Assembly: GCA_005518185.1 (NCBI GenBank)
Contig: RKSN01000003.1
Coordinates: 620,001-684,000, forward strand
DNA length: 64,000 nucleotides
DNA from: Chakrabartia godavariana
GTDB taxonomy: Bacteria; Pseudomonadota; Alphaproteobacteria; Sphingomonadales; Sphingomonadaceae
Reading direction: 5' to 3'
The notes beneath the pieces are model-generated. The model made no database searches. It was not told the origin of the DNA and saw nothing but the letters and a program-made list of their open reading frames with translations. Of this stretch, positions 9,247 to 16,205 are shown one piece after another. The number at the start of each line of letters is the position of its first letter. The stretch's first letter is position 1. Position numbers and translations under genes: made by a program.

Positions 9247-9320
9247 CACCCCCTTTTGGCGCGCAGGGGCGCGTTGGAAGGCACCATTTCCGTCGCTCGC
9301 GCGCAACAAAGCGTGCGAGG

Positions 9321-9350
9321 CTGGCATTTTTGTTACGAATCTGTTATAAT
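9321..9350 (+). promoter_or_regulatory. Sigma-70-type promoter of carD
   Basis: A consensus -10, TATAAT (9345-9350), is preceded 18 bases upstream by CTGGCA (9321-9326), matching TTGACA in four of six positions. Transcription from about 9357 would give a leader of about 130 bases before carD. Confidence 0.6.
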
Positions 9351-9360
9351 CTGGATCGAC

Positions 9361-9410
9361 AGCGGGGTTCACCCGCACCGTATGCAGTTGTCCGGACAAA
9401 AAGCCCCGCT
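9361..9410 (+). promoter_or_regulatory. Structured leader of carD with a 12-bp perfect palindrome
   Basis: Just after the predicted transcription start, AGCGGGG (9361-9367) can pair with CCCCGCT (9404-9410), enclosing the perfect palindrome TTGTCCGGACAA (9388-9399). The palindrome could be a protein operator at about +32 to +43 or an RNA hairpin inside the outer stem. No known riboswitch class is recognisable to me. Confidence 0.4.
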
Positions 9411-9489
9411 CTTTCAAGCGTTGCCGCCCCTGTAGCGCACGCACGTGGCGAGGGCCCCATGGACACATCGGTTGGAAAGGTCGCAGTAA

Positions 9490-10023
9490 ATGTCTTCTAA
9501 CGCGTTGAATTTCGTCGTCGGCGATTATGTCGTGTATCCCAAGCACGGCGTGGGCCGCGTGGTCGAGCTGCAGAGCTCGGAAATCGCGGGCATGAAGCTG
9601 GAACTTTATGTTCTCCGCTTCGAAAAGGAGAAAATGACCCTCCGCGTGCCGACGAACAAGGCCGAGAGCGTCGGGATGCGCAAGCTGTCTTCGGACAAGC
9701 AGATGAACGAGGCGCTCGTCACGCTCAAGGGCAAGCCCAAGGTGAAGCGGACCATGTGGTCGCGTCGTGCGCAGGAATATGAAGCCAAGATCAATTCGGG
9801 CGACCTCGTGTCGATCGCAGAGGTCGTGCGCGACCTGTTCCGGCCCGAAGATGCGCCGGAGCAGAGCTATTCCGAACGGCAGATCTTCGAAGGGGCGACC
9901 AGCCGCCTCGCGCGGGAACTGGCTGCCATGGAACAGACCGACGAAAAGGCGGCCGCCGCCAAGATCGTCGACATTCTGAAAAAGGCAGCGCCGCAGCATC
10001 ACAAGGCGCCGGCCGAGGCCTGA
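9490..10023 (+). CDS. carD: CarD/CdnL-type RNA polymerase-binding regulator
   Basis: 177 residues. The N-terminal Tudor-like RNA polymerase interaction domain is recognised by FVVGDYVVYPKHGVGRVVELQ and RVPTNKAESVGMRKL; the C-terminal helical domain (about 75-165) matches the DNA-contacting part of CarD/CdnL. The family stabilises open promoter complexes, notably at rRNA promoters, and is typical of alphaproteobacteria and actinobacteria. It has its own promoter, a long structured leader, and a strong terminator, so it is monocistronic. Confidence 0.95.
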   Translation: MSSNALNFVVGDYVVYPKHGVGRVVELQSSEIAGMKLELYVLRFEKEKMTLRVPTNKAESVGMRKLSSDKQMNEALVTLKGKPKVKRTMWSRRAQEYEAKINSGDLVSIAEVVRDLFRPEDAPEQSYSERQIFEGATSRLARELAAMEQTDEKAAAAKIVDILKKAAPQHHKAPAEA

Positions 10024-10050
10024 TCCGTCCTGCCCAAAACAGGACATGAC

Positions 10051-10078
10051 AAAGGGCGGCCGCTTTGGCCGCCCTTTT
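10051..10078 (+). terminator. Intrinsic terminator of carD
   Basis: GGGCGGCC (10054-10061) pairs with GGCCGCCC (10067-10074) across a five-base loop, followed by TTTT. It starts 28 bases after the carD stop. Confidence 0.9.
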
Positions 10079-10081
10079 CGT

Positions 10082-10124
10082 TTGACGCGCCCCCGTCCGC
10101 ACGTGTATTATTTCAATAATACAC
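10082..10124 (+). promoter_or_regulatory. Promoter with palindromic operator in front of the GIN-domain genes
   Basis: TTGACG (10082-10087), an 18-base spacer and TATTAT (10106-10111) form a good sigma-70-type promoter. The -10 lies inside a perfect 22-bp inverted repeat at 10103-10124: arms GTGTATTATT and AATAATACAC separated by TC. An AT-rich perfect palindrome here, in about 65% GC DNA and overlapping -10 and start point, looks like a repressor operator. The ribosome binding site AAAAGGAGG follows directly. The palindrome resembles PadR-type operators in general form, but no PadR gene is in the window. Confidence 0.7.
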
Positions 10125-10140
10125 CAAAAGGAGGCGACAG

Positions 10141-10878
10141 ATGCGAAACAAGATTGGTGCGGCCGTGATGGCCATCGCGCTCATGGCCGGCGGATGCAGC
10201 CGGACCGAAGCCCAGCAGGGGCCCGAAGAGACGCGCAATTTTGCGCTCAAGGGCTTTGACCGCGTGGCGCTTGCCGGTGCGGACAGCATCAAGGTCATCT
10301 ACGGGCGCGACTTTGCGGTCGCCGCAACGGGCACGCCCGAAGCGCTCGACCGGCTCGACATCCGGCAGGATGGCGGCACGCTTGTCGTCGCCCGCAAGAA
10401 GGAAAGCGGCTGGCACATGGGCTGGGGCAAAAAGAACCGATCGGCGGTCGTGACGGTCACGATGCCGCTCGTCCGCGCGGTCAGCCTGTCGGGGGCGGGC
10501 GACCTGAACGTCGCCACGGCGACCGCCGAAGATGCGTTCGATGCCGATCTGACGGGTACCGGGACGCTGAAGGTTGAAAACAGCCGGGCCAAGGCCGTTG
10601 CGCTGTCGCTGACCGGCGCGGGCGACATGAAGCTGCGCGGTGCGGCTGACACAGTGAAGGCGCAGCTCACCGGAACGGGCAATATGGATGCGACCGCGCT
10701 GACGGCGCGGGAGGTCGATGTCAGCCTGACGGGTGCGGGCAACATCGCGGCCTCCGCCAGCGAGCTGGCCACGGGCGCGCTGTCCGGCGTCGGCAATGTC
10801 GATGTGACGGGCACAGCGCGCTGTGCGATCCGCAAGAGCGGCGTCGGCGACGTCCGCTGCGGGGGCCCCCGCGAATAG
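10141..10878 (+). CDS. GIN-domain (DUF2807) putative lipoprotein
   Basis: 245 residues. The N-terminus is an export signal with a possible lipobox (LMAGGC, Cys19), so the protein is probably lipid-anchored and periplasmic. The rest is a head GIN/DUF2807 beta-solenoid: repeated segments such as SLSGAGDLNV, DLTGTGTLKV, SLTGAGDMKL, QLTGTGNMDA, SLTGAGNIAA and ALSGVGNVDV come about every 20 residues. Members have no established biochemical role; they are thought to be cell-surface or envelope proteins. It has an excellent ribosome binding site (AAGGAGG) and a palindromic operator upstream. A second GIN protein follows 41 bases later. Confidence 0.88.
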   Translation: MRNKIGAAVMAIALMAGGCSRTEAQQGPEETRNFALKGFDRVALAGADSIKVIYGRDFAVAATGTPEALDRLDIRQDGGTLVVARKKESGWHMGWGKKNRSAVVTVTMPLVRAVSLSGAGDLNVATATAEDAFDADLTGTGTLKVENSRAKAVALSLTGAGDMKLRGAADTVKAQLTGTGNMDATALTAREVDVSLTGAGNIAASASELATGALSGVGNVDVTGTARCAIRKSGVGDVRCGGPRE

Positions 10879-10919
10879 CATCGCTTGCCGATGGGGGTGG
10901 CGCGCTTCATACTCCGCTG

Positions 10920-11615
10920 ATGACGCCTGCCACCCGCCTCGCCTTTCTGGCGCTTGCCGCCTGCCCCACCGTCGCCTCTGCGGCCGAACGCACCTTCTCC
11001 ATCGCGGATTTTGAGCGGATTCGCGTGGTCGGCCCCTTCCGCGTCGATCTGATCACGGACCGCATGACCACCGCGCGCGCCAAAGGAACGCCCGATGCGC
11101 TCGACCGGGTCCGGCTCGACGTGCAGGGCCGCACGCTGTTCGTCCGGCTCGACCGCAGCAATTTCGGAGCGCCTGACAGCATGACACCGCCCGCCGTCAT
11201 CACCATTCGCGCCCCCGCCGTGCGGGAGGCCTCGATCGCGGGCAGCGGCCTGTTGTCTGTTTCGGGCATGAAGGGCCTGCGCGTCAGCGCCATCGTCGAA
11301 GGGTCGGGCAGCCTTTCGGTCACCAATGTCGATGCCGACCGGATGGACGTGGGCGTGATCGGCACGGGCGTGGCGAGCCTGTCCGGCAAGGTCCGCAGCG
11401 CCTCAGTGACCGCGCGGGGTGCCGCTTCGGTCAAGGCCTCGGCGCTGCAGAGCGATGATCTCTCAGTCACCTGGGAAAGCGCCGGGGATGGCGTTTTCGC
11501 CGCCCGCAGGACCGCCAAGGTCACGTCGATTGGCACCGGCAATGTCGCGGTTACAGGCAACGCCGCCTGCACCGTCACCAATGCCGGCAATGGCGAGGTC
11601 GCCTGCGGGCAATAG
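10920..11615 (+). CDS. Second GIN-domain (DUF2807) secreted protein
   Basis: 231 residues with a classical signal peptide (MTPATRLAFLALAACPTVAS, cleavage near ASAAE). A Cys is present in the signal region but the context (LAACPTV) is a weak lipobox. It shares with the preceding protein a head (FSIADFERIRVVGPFRVDLI, then GTPDALDRVRLDVQGRTL) and a solenoid of degenerate repeats (IAGSGLLSV, VEGSGSLSV, VIGTGVASL, TARGAASVK). The two are diverged paralogues, probably one operon under the palindromic promoter at 10082. Function unknown; an envelope role is inferred. Confidence 0.82.
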   Translation: MTPATRLAFLALAACPTVASAAERTFSIADFERIRVVGPFRVDLITDRMTTARAKGTPDALDRVRLDVQGRTLFVRLDRSNFGAPDSMTPPAVITIRAPAVREASIAGSGLLSVSGMKGLRVSAIVEGSGSLSVTNVDADRMDVGVIGTGVASLSGKVRSASVTARGAASVKASALQSDDLSVTWESAGDGVFAARRTAKVTSIGTGNVAVTGNAACTVTNAGNGEVACGQ

Positions 11616-11639
11616 CGCGCGCGATGCGGGCCTGTGGCC

Positions 11640-12050
11640 TCAGATCAGGGAGAGTTCGGCCAGTTCGGTGAGCAGGGTGGGCGGCAGGTCGGAGACATCC
11701 TCGCCCTCATTGACATGGCCCAGATCCGTCGGCGCGTCTGTGGCGTTGAGATAGCGCCAGCCCTGATGCGCGCGGCGGGGGACCGGGTTGACCGGCGTGA
11801 CCTTCGCTTCCAGCACCATGTCGATGCGCCCGTCGGGCCGGTCTTCAAAGGCGAGCACGCGCGCGCGGCCCACAAGCTGGTGCTTGATGATCCAGTAGAG
11901 CGACCCCCCGTCCACCACCTCGGCGTGCCGTTTGGGGAGGAAGCGCGTCGTAAGGCGTATCGTGTTGCCGGTGCGGTTGGACTCGATCCGGCTCACGAGA
12001 TCGGCCAGCGATGTCGCGCCAAAGGCGACCCGTGTCAGATGCAGCGCCAT
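11640..12050 (-). CDS. DUF1489 family protein
   Basis: 136 residues matching what I recall of the DUF1489 family of alphaproteobacteria: MALHLTRVAFGATSLADL at the start, the TRFLPKRHAEVVDGGSLYWI core and the GWRYL segment. No biochemical function is established. Its ATG overlaps the mgtE stop codon (ATGA type), so the two genes are translationally coupled and the pair is the end of a leftward operon. Confidence 0.85.
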   Translation of the reverse strand: MALHLTRVAFGATSLADLVSRIESNRTGNTIRLTTRFLPKRHAEVVDGGSLYWIIKHQLVGRARVLAFEDRPDGRIDMVLEAKVTPVNPVPRRAHQGWRYLNATDAPTDLGHVNEGEDVSDLPPTLLTELAELSLI

Positions 12051-13456
12051 CAGCCTGCCAGATTGGCGAGCGACGCGAGGCCCAGGAAGCTGAAGAAGCC
12101 CATCACGTCGGTCATCATGGTCACGAACACGGCCGAAGATACCGCCGGGTCCACATTGACGCGATCGAGGGTGACGGGAACCAGAATACCGGCAAGCCCG
12201 GCCACAAGATTGTTGATCACCATGGCCGCGCCCATGACGATGCCGAGCGTCGGATTGCCGTAAACGAACGCGACCGCACTGCCGATCAGCAGGCCGAGCG
12301 ACGCGCCATTGGTCGCTGCAATGCGCAATTCGCGTCCGATCATGCGCGCGGTGTTGGAACTGGTCAGCTGGTTGGTTGCAATGGCGCGCACGACCACCGC
12401 CAGCGTCTGCGTGCCGGCATTGCCGCCCATGCCGGAGACAATGGGCATGAGGACCGCCAGCAGCGCGAACTTGGCGATCTCGCCCTGAAACAGCCCGACG
12501 ACACTCGCCGCAATGATGGCGGTGCCCAGATTGACCACCAGCCAGGTCAGGCGCGTCCGGACGGTGTAGAAGATCGGTTCGTTGATGTCGCCTTCACCGG
12601 CGCCGGAGAGCTTGAGGATGTCCTCGCTTGCCTCTTCCTGGATGATGTGGACGATGTCGTCGACCGTGATCATCCCGACAAGCCGCCCCGACGGATCGAC
12701 CACCGCCGCCGAGATGAGGCCGTACTTCTGGAAGCGGAGCGCGACTTCTTCCTGGTCCATCTCGACCGGGACCAGCGTCTGTTCCCGCTTCATGACATCG
12801 GAAATGTCGACGCCGCGCGGCGTGCGGAGCACCCAGCTCAGATGGCAGGTGCCGACAGGATGATGCTGCGGGTCGACGACGAAGACTTCCCAGAAATCGG
12901 TCGTCAGATCCTGGTTTTCACGCAGGTAATCAATGACCTGCCCCACCGTCCAATGCTCGGGCACCGCGATCAGCTCGCGCTGCATCAGGCGTCCGGCTGA
13001 CTCCTCGGGGTAGGACAGCGCCTCTTCGATCGCCGCACGGTCGTCGGGCGCCAGCGCACGGAGAACGGCGCGCTGGTCGTCCTCCTCCATGTCCTCGATG
13101 ATGGCGACGGCGTCGTCGGTATCGAGTTCGGCGGCGATGTCCGCCACCTGCTCGGGCGCGAGATCGTCGATCAGGTCCTCGCGGACATAATCGTTCATCT
13201 CGGCGATGACGTCGGCGTCGATCAGGTCGGACAGCGACCGGACAAGCGCGCGGCGTTCCTCGCCGGGCGTCTGTTCAATGAGGTCGGCAATATCGGCGGG
13301 GTGGAGCGGCGCCACCAGCGTGCGTGCGCCATCATCGTCGCCCGCTTCGACGGCGGCGAGCACGTCGCGGACGAATTCCCGCTTCAGGTGATCGTCTTCA
13401 TCGAGCTGGTTTTCGATGATGGGCTCGGCGGTGCGGGTGATGTCGGTGTCGCTCAT
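12050..13456 (-). CDS. mgtE: MgtE-type magnesium transporter
   Basis: 468 residues with the full MgtE plan: N-terminal superhelical domain (about 30-130, HPADIADLIEQ and QVADIAAELDTDDAVAII), two CBS domains (about 140-265, with GMITVDDIVHIIQEEASEDIL), connecting helix, and five membrane helices (about 290-468). The pore signature appears as LMPIVSGMGGNAGTQTLAVVVR. The cytosolic domains sense Mg2+ and close the channel. I prefer ATG 13456 (MSDTDITRT) because GGAAGGGA lies just upstream; the in-frame ATG at 13468 has no such site. It is cotranscribed with the DUF1489 gene and diverges from the flavin monooxygenase. Confidence 0.94.
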   Translation of the reverse strand: MSDTDITRTAEPIIENQLDEDDHLKREFVRDVLAAVEAGDDDGARTLVAPLHPADIADLIEQTPGEERRALVRSLSDLIDADVIAEMNDYVREDLIDDLAPEQVADIAAELDTDDAVAIIEDMEEDDQRAVLRALAPDDRAAIEEALSYPEESAGRLMQRELIAVPEHWTVGQVIDYLRENQDLTTDFWEVFVVDPQHHPVGTCHLSWVLRTPRGVDISDVMKREQTLVPVEMDQEEVALRFQKYGLISAAVVDPSGRLVGMITVDDIVHIIQEEASEDILKLSGAGEGDINEPIFYTVRTRLTWLVVNLGTAIIAASVVGLFQGEIAKFALLAVLMPIVSGMGGNAGTQTLAVVVRAIATNQLTSSNTARMIGRELRIAATNGASLGLLIGSAVAFVYGNPTLGIVMGAAMVINNLVAGLAGILVPVTLDRVNVDPAVSSAVFVTMMTDVMGFFSFLGLASLANLAG

Positions 13457-13560
13457 CGTCCCTTCCATCCGGCTGGCGTTGACTGTGCGTGGTTAGGCGC
13501 GCTGATTCAGCAAGGCAAGCCTTGCCTTTCATCCCGCGCGGGCAGTGCTACATTGGGGGC

Positions 13561-14586
13561 ATGACACACGCATTTCGCCTCTCGGTTCTGGATCAGTCGC
13601 CCATCGAAGAAGGGGCCAGCGCAGGCGATGCCGTGCGCAACACGATCGATCTCGCCCAGACGTGCGAGGCGGCGGGCTATCACCGCTATTGGCTCGCCGA
13701 GCATCACGCTTCGCCGGGGCTGGCCGGGTGTGCGCCCGAGGCGCTGATCGGCCCCGTCGCGCTCGCGACGCACCACATCCGCCTCGGCTCGGGCGGGATC
13801 ATGCTGCCGCATTATTCGCCGTTCAAGGTGGCCGAGACGTTCAAGCTGCTGGCAGCCATGGCCCCCGACCGGATCGACCTTGGTCTCGGCCGCGCGCCGG
13901 GGACCGACGGGCGGACCTCCTACGCGCTCCAGCGGGATCGGTCGCGCCGGATGCCGGTGGATGACTTTCCGCAGAACCTTGCCGAAGTGCTCGCCTATCT
14001 GGGGGATGGTCTGCCCGAAGATCATCCCTTTGCGACACTGAAGGACACGTTGCCGTCGGGTGGCGGCGCCATCGAACCGTGGCTTCTCGGCTCCTCCATC
14101 GAAAGCGCGGCCTGGGCGGCGGAGGCGGGCCTGCCTTATTGCATCGCAGATTTCATCAACTCGGACGGCCTGCCGCAGGCCGAACTGTACAAACGCCACT
14201 TCCGCCCCTCGCGCTGGCTCGCAAAGCCCTATCTGATGGTGGCGAGCTGGGCGATTGCGGCGCCGACACGTGCGGAGGCCGAACGGCTGGCGCTGCCCGC
14301 GCGGATGATGTTCCATCATCTGGTGCGCGGTGAACTCATTCCCGTGCCGTCCGTCGAAAAGGCCGAACGCTGGGCGGCGACCGTCCCCGATGCCCCGCAA
14401 CGCAACCGCCGCTCCATCCTTGGCAGCCCGTCCGAAGCGAAGGCGGAGATCGACGCGGTGGCCGTCGCTTATGGCGCGGATGAGATGATGCTCGTCAACA
14501 TCATGCCCGACCATGCAGCGCGCAAGCGCAGCTATCGCCTGATTGCCGCCGAATATGGGCTGGCATCCCCCGCCCAAGCCGCGTAG
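13561..14586 (+). CDS. Luciferase-like flavin-dependent monooxygenase
   Basis: 341 residues. The N-terminal FRLSVLDQSPIEEGAS and the strand/helix pattern EAAGYHRYWLAEHH..PEALIGPVA..IRLGSGGIMLPHYSPFKVAETFKLLAAM are typical of the bacterial luciferase superfamily, in the subgroup often called MsnO8-like. Such enzymes use reduced flavin and O2; the substrate cannot be told from sequence. ATG 13561 matches the family start; the in-frame ATG at 13489 precedes it by 24 codons without homology. It stands alone between mgtE and the cyclophilin gene. Confidence 0.87.
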   Translation: MTHAFRLSVLDQSPIEEGASAGDAVRNTIDLAQTCEAAGYHRYWLAEHHASPGLAGCAPEALIGPVALATHHIRLGSGGIMLPHYSPFKVAETFKLLAAMAPDRIDLGLGRAPGTDGRTSYALQRDRSRRMPVDDFPQNLAEVLAYLGDGLPEDHPFATLKDTLPSGGGAIEPWLLGSSIESAAWAAEAGLPYCIADFINSDGLPQAELYKRHFRPSRWLAKPYLMVASWAIAAPTRAEAERLALPARMMFHHLVRGELIPVPSVEKAERWAATVPDAPQRNRRSILGSPSEAKAEIDAVAVAYGADEMMLVNIMPDHAARKRSYRLIAAEYGLASPAQAA

Positions 14587-14623
14587 GGGCGGGCGCAGTT
14601 TTTATCAGCAGAAAGTCCATCCC

Positions 14624-15070
14624 ATGGCCGATACCCTGACCTTTACGCTTGAAACCGGTGACGTTGTCATCAAGCTGCGTCCTGACCTTGCCCCCGGCCA
14701 TGTCGCCCGCATCACCGAGCTGGCGCAGGAAGGCTTTTACGATGGCGTCGTGTTCCACCGCGTCATCGCCGGTTTCATGGCGCAGGGCGGTGATCCGACC
14801 GGCACCGGCATGGGCGGATCGGACAAGCCTGATCTGGCGGCCGAGTTCAATGCCGAGCCGCACGTCCGCGGCACCTGCTCCATGGCACGCGCGATGAACC
14901 CGAACAGCGCCAACAGCCAGTTCTTCATCTGCTTCGACGATGCCGGCTTCCTGGACCGCCAGTACACCGTCTGGGGTCAGGTCACGTCGGGCATGGAACA
15001 TGTCGACGCGCTGCCCAAGGGTGAGCCGCCCGCCAAGCCCGGCAAGATCATCAAGGCAACTGTCGCCTGA
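14624..15070 (+). CDS. Cyclophilin-type peptidyl-prolyl isomerase
   Basis: 148 residues, the size of a single cytoplasmic cyclophilin domain without signal peptide. The active-site motif is FHRVIAGFMAQGGDPTGTG and the distal SMARAMNPNSANSQFFICF is intact. It catalyses cis/trans isomerisation of Xaa-Pro bonds. It begins 37 bases after the flavin monooxygenase, possibly in the same transcript, and converges on the lysR gene. Confidence 0.95.
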   Translation: MADTLTFTLETGDVVIKLRPDLAPGHVARITELAQEGFYDGVVFHRVIAGFMAQGGDPTGTGMGGSDKPDLAAEFNAEPHVRGTCSMARAMNPNSANSQFFICFDDAGFLDRQYTVWGQVTSGMEHVDALPKGEPPAKPGKIIKATVA

Positions 15071-15079
15071 GCCTAAAGC

Positions 15080-15967
15080 TCAGCTGGTGGCGTAGAGATT
15101 GACCAGCCAGTCGCGGAAAATCCGCACTGGCTGGCTTTCCAGCGCACGCGGGCGACAGGCGAACCAGTAGCTATAGGGGCTGCGCACCTCGATATCGGCG
15201 AACATGCGCACGAGCCGTTCGTCGCCATAATCGGCGAGCAGGTTCTGGTGGAGGAAGGCAATGCCCATCCCCTGCGCCGCCGCCTCCAGCATCAGCTGGC
15301 CCGAATCATAATAATCGATCGCTGCCGGCTCGAGATCGGGCAGGCCGACGGCCTCGCGCCAGGCGTCGAAGGTCTCCTCCAGCTCACGGTGGATCATCAC
15401 GGTCATCTCCGCGACCTGTTCAGGCCGGGTGATGGCATGCGGGCCCTGCACCAGCCGCCGGGCGCCGACAGTGTAGATGTTGTCGCGGTAGATGCGCACG
15501 CCATAGAGCGCCGGGTCCAGCTCCCCGGCAAGGGCGATGGCGCAATCGAGGCCATCGCCAAGGCGGGTCAGGGCATGGGCGGCGGTGTCGAGATCGATGT
15601 GCAGCTGCGGATAGGTTTTGCGCATTGCCGGAAAGTGCGGGATCAGCCGCTGCGACGCGAACAGGGACGGCACGCCCAGCCGCAGCCGCATGACGTGATC
15701 GCGCGAGGTCAGCGTTTCGATGGCGTCGCCCAGCATTTCGATCGGCTGCGACACGAGGCTCATCAGCTCGTCGCCATCTTCGTTGAGGCGGATCGACTGG
15801 TGCCCGCGTTCAAACAGCGGGCGGCCGACAAAGGCCTCCAGCGACTGGATGCGGCGGCTCAGCGCGGGCGAGGACAGCGACAGCTCTTCGGCGGCCGCCT
15901 TGATCGATCCGAGGCGGGCCACCTGCACAAAGGCTTCAATGGCGGCGAGAGAGGGGAGGCGGCGCAT
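15080..15967 (-). CDS. LysR-type transcriptional regulator
   Basis: 295 residues. The N-terminal winged helix-turn-helix (AAIEAFVQVARLGSIKAAAEELSLSSPALSRRIQSLE, split here only as a description of residues about 7-43) is of the GcvA-like subgroup, followed by the periplasmic-binding-like effector domain. ATG 15967 (MRRLPSL) is the family start; the upstream in-frame codons read through the operator. A 21-bp inverted repeat with a T-N11-A core lies at 15985-16005, 17 bases before the start, consistent with autoregulation. The same site lies at about -66 of a divergent predicted small-RNA promoter, the usual activator position for this family. Confidence 0.93.
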   Translation of the reverse strand: MRRLPSLAAIEAFVQVARLGSIKAAAEELSLSSPALSRRIQSLEAFVGRPLFERGHQSIRLNEDGDELMSLVSQPIEMLGDAIETLTSRDHVMRLRLGVPSLFASQRLIPHFPAMRKTYPQLHIDLDTAAHALTRLGDGLDCAIALAGELDPALYGVRIYRDNIYTVGARRLVQGPHAITRPEQVAEMTVMIHRELEETFDAWREAVGLPDLEPAAIDYYDSGQLMLEAAAQGMGIAFLHQNLLADYGDERLVRMFADIEVRSPYSYWFACRPRALESQPVRIFRDWLVNLYATS

Positions 15968-15984
15968 TGCTGTGTGATAAAGTT

Positions 15985-16005
15985 TGATTGCATAAACTGC
16001 AATCA
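15985..16005. promoter_or_regulatory. LysR-type operator (T-N11-A palindrome)
   Basis: TGATTGCA and TGCAATCA are perfect 8-bp arms around TAAAC, containing TTGCATAAACTGCAA, which fits the T-N11-A rule for LysR-family sites. It lies between the lysR start codon and the divergent promoter at 16024. Confidence 0.7.
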
Positions 16006-16023
16006 CGATTTTTCATTTCGCAT

Positions 16024-16054
16024 TTGCACAAAAACTTGGTGCGCCGCATATAGA
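16024..16054 (+). promoter_or_regulatory. Predicted promoter of the divergent small RNA
   Basis: TTGCAC (16024-16029) and TATAGA (16049-16054) are separated by 19 bases (18 if ATATAG is used as -10). The long spacing suggests dependence on an activator. Transcription would start at about 16060. Confidence 0.5.
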
Positions 16055-16057
16055 CAG

Positions 16058-16124
16058 TGCCTTTCAGGCATCCTCTCCTATACAAACTTTCATAGGCCAG
16101 TCCTTCGGGGCTGGCCTTTTTTTT
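16058..16124 (+). ncRNA. Candidate small RNA (about 65 nt) divergent from lysR
   Basis: No protein frame of note lies between lysR and the CDC48-like gene, yet a very strong rightward terminator does. The interval folds into three consecutive hairpins: TGCCT/AGGCA (16058-16070), CCTAT/ATAGG (16077-16096) and the UUCG-capped terminator (16094-16117). An unpaired pyrimidine stretch, ATCCTCTCC, is complementary to ribosome binding sites of the form GGAGAGGA, a feature of many regulatory RNAs. The alternative is a transcription-attenuated leader of the ATPase gene that starts at 16206. Confidence 0.5.
16094..16124 (+). terminator. Strong intrinsic terminator with UUCG loop
   Basis: AGGCCAGTCC / GGGCTGGCCT form a 10-bp stem (one G-U pair) capped by TTCG and followed by eight T (16117-16124). 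It has no protein-coding gene upstream on the same strand. Confidence 0.93.
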
Positions 16125-16205
16125 GTGCCCGTTCGGCAGGTCTCGCAACCGCCGCCCGGCCTTCCTATCTTGGTTCCAGCCACAACAGCAGGATCGGAAC
16201 CGCGG

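Noticed and set aside
8656-10047. 463-codon minus-strand open frame
   Set aside because: Lies antisense across the L,D-transpeptidase and carD genes, both with clear family signatures; no motif in the shadow.
12011-13000. 329-codon plus-strand open frame
   Set aside because: Antisense to mgtE, which has complete domain structure.
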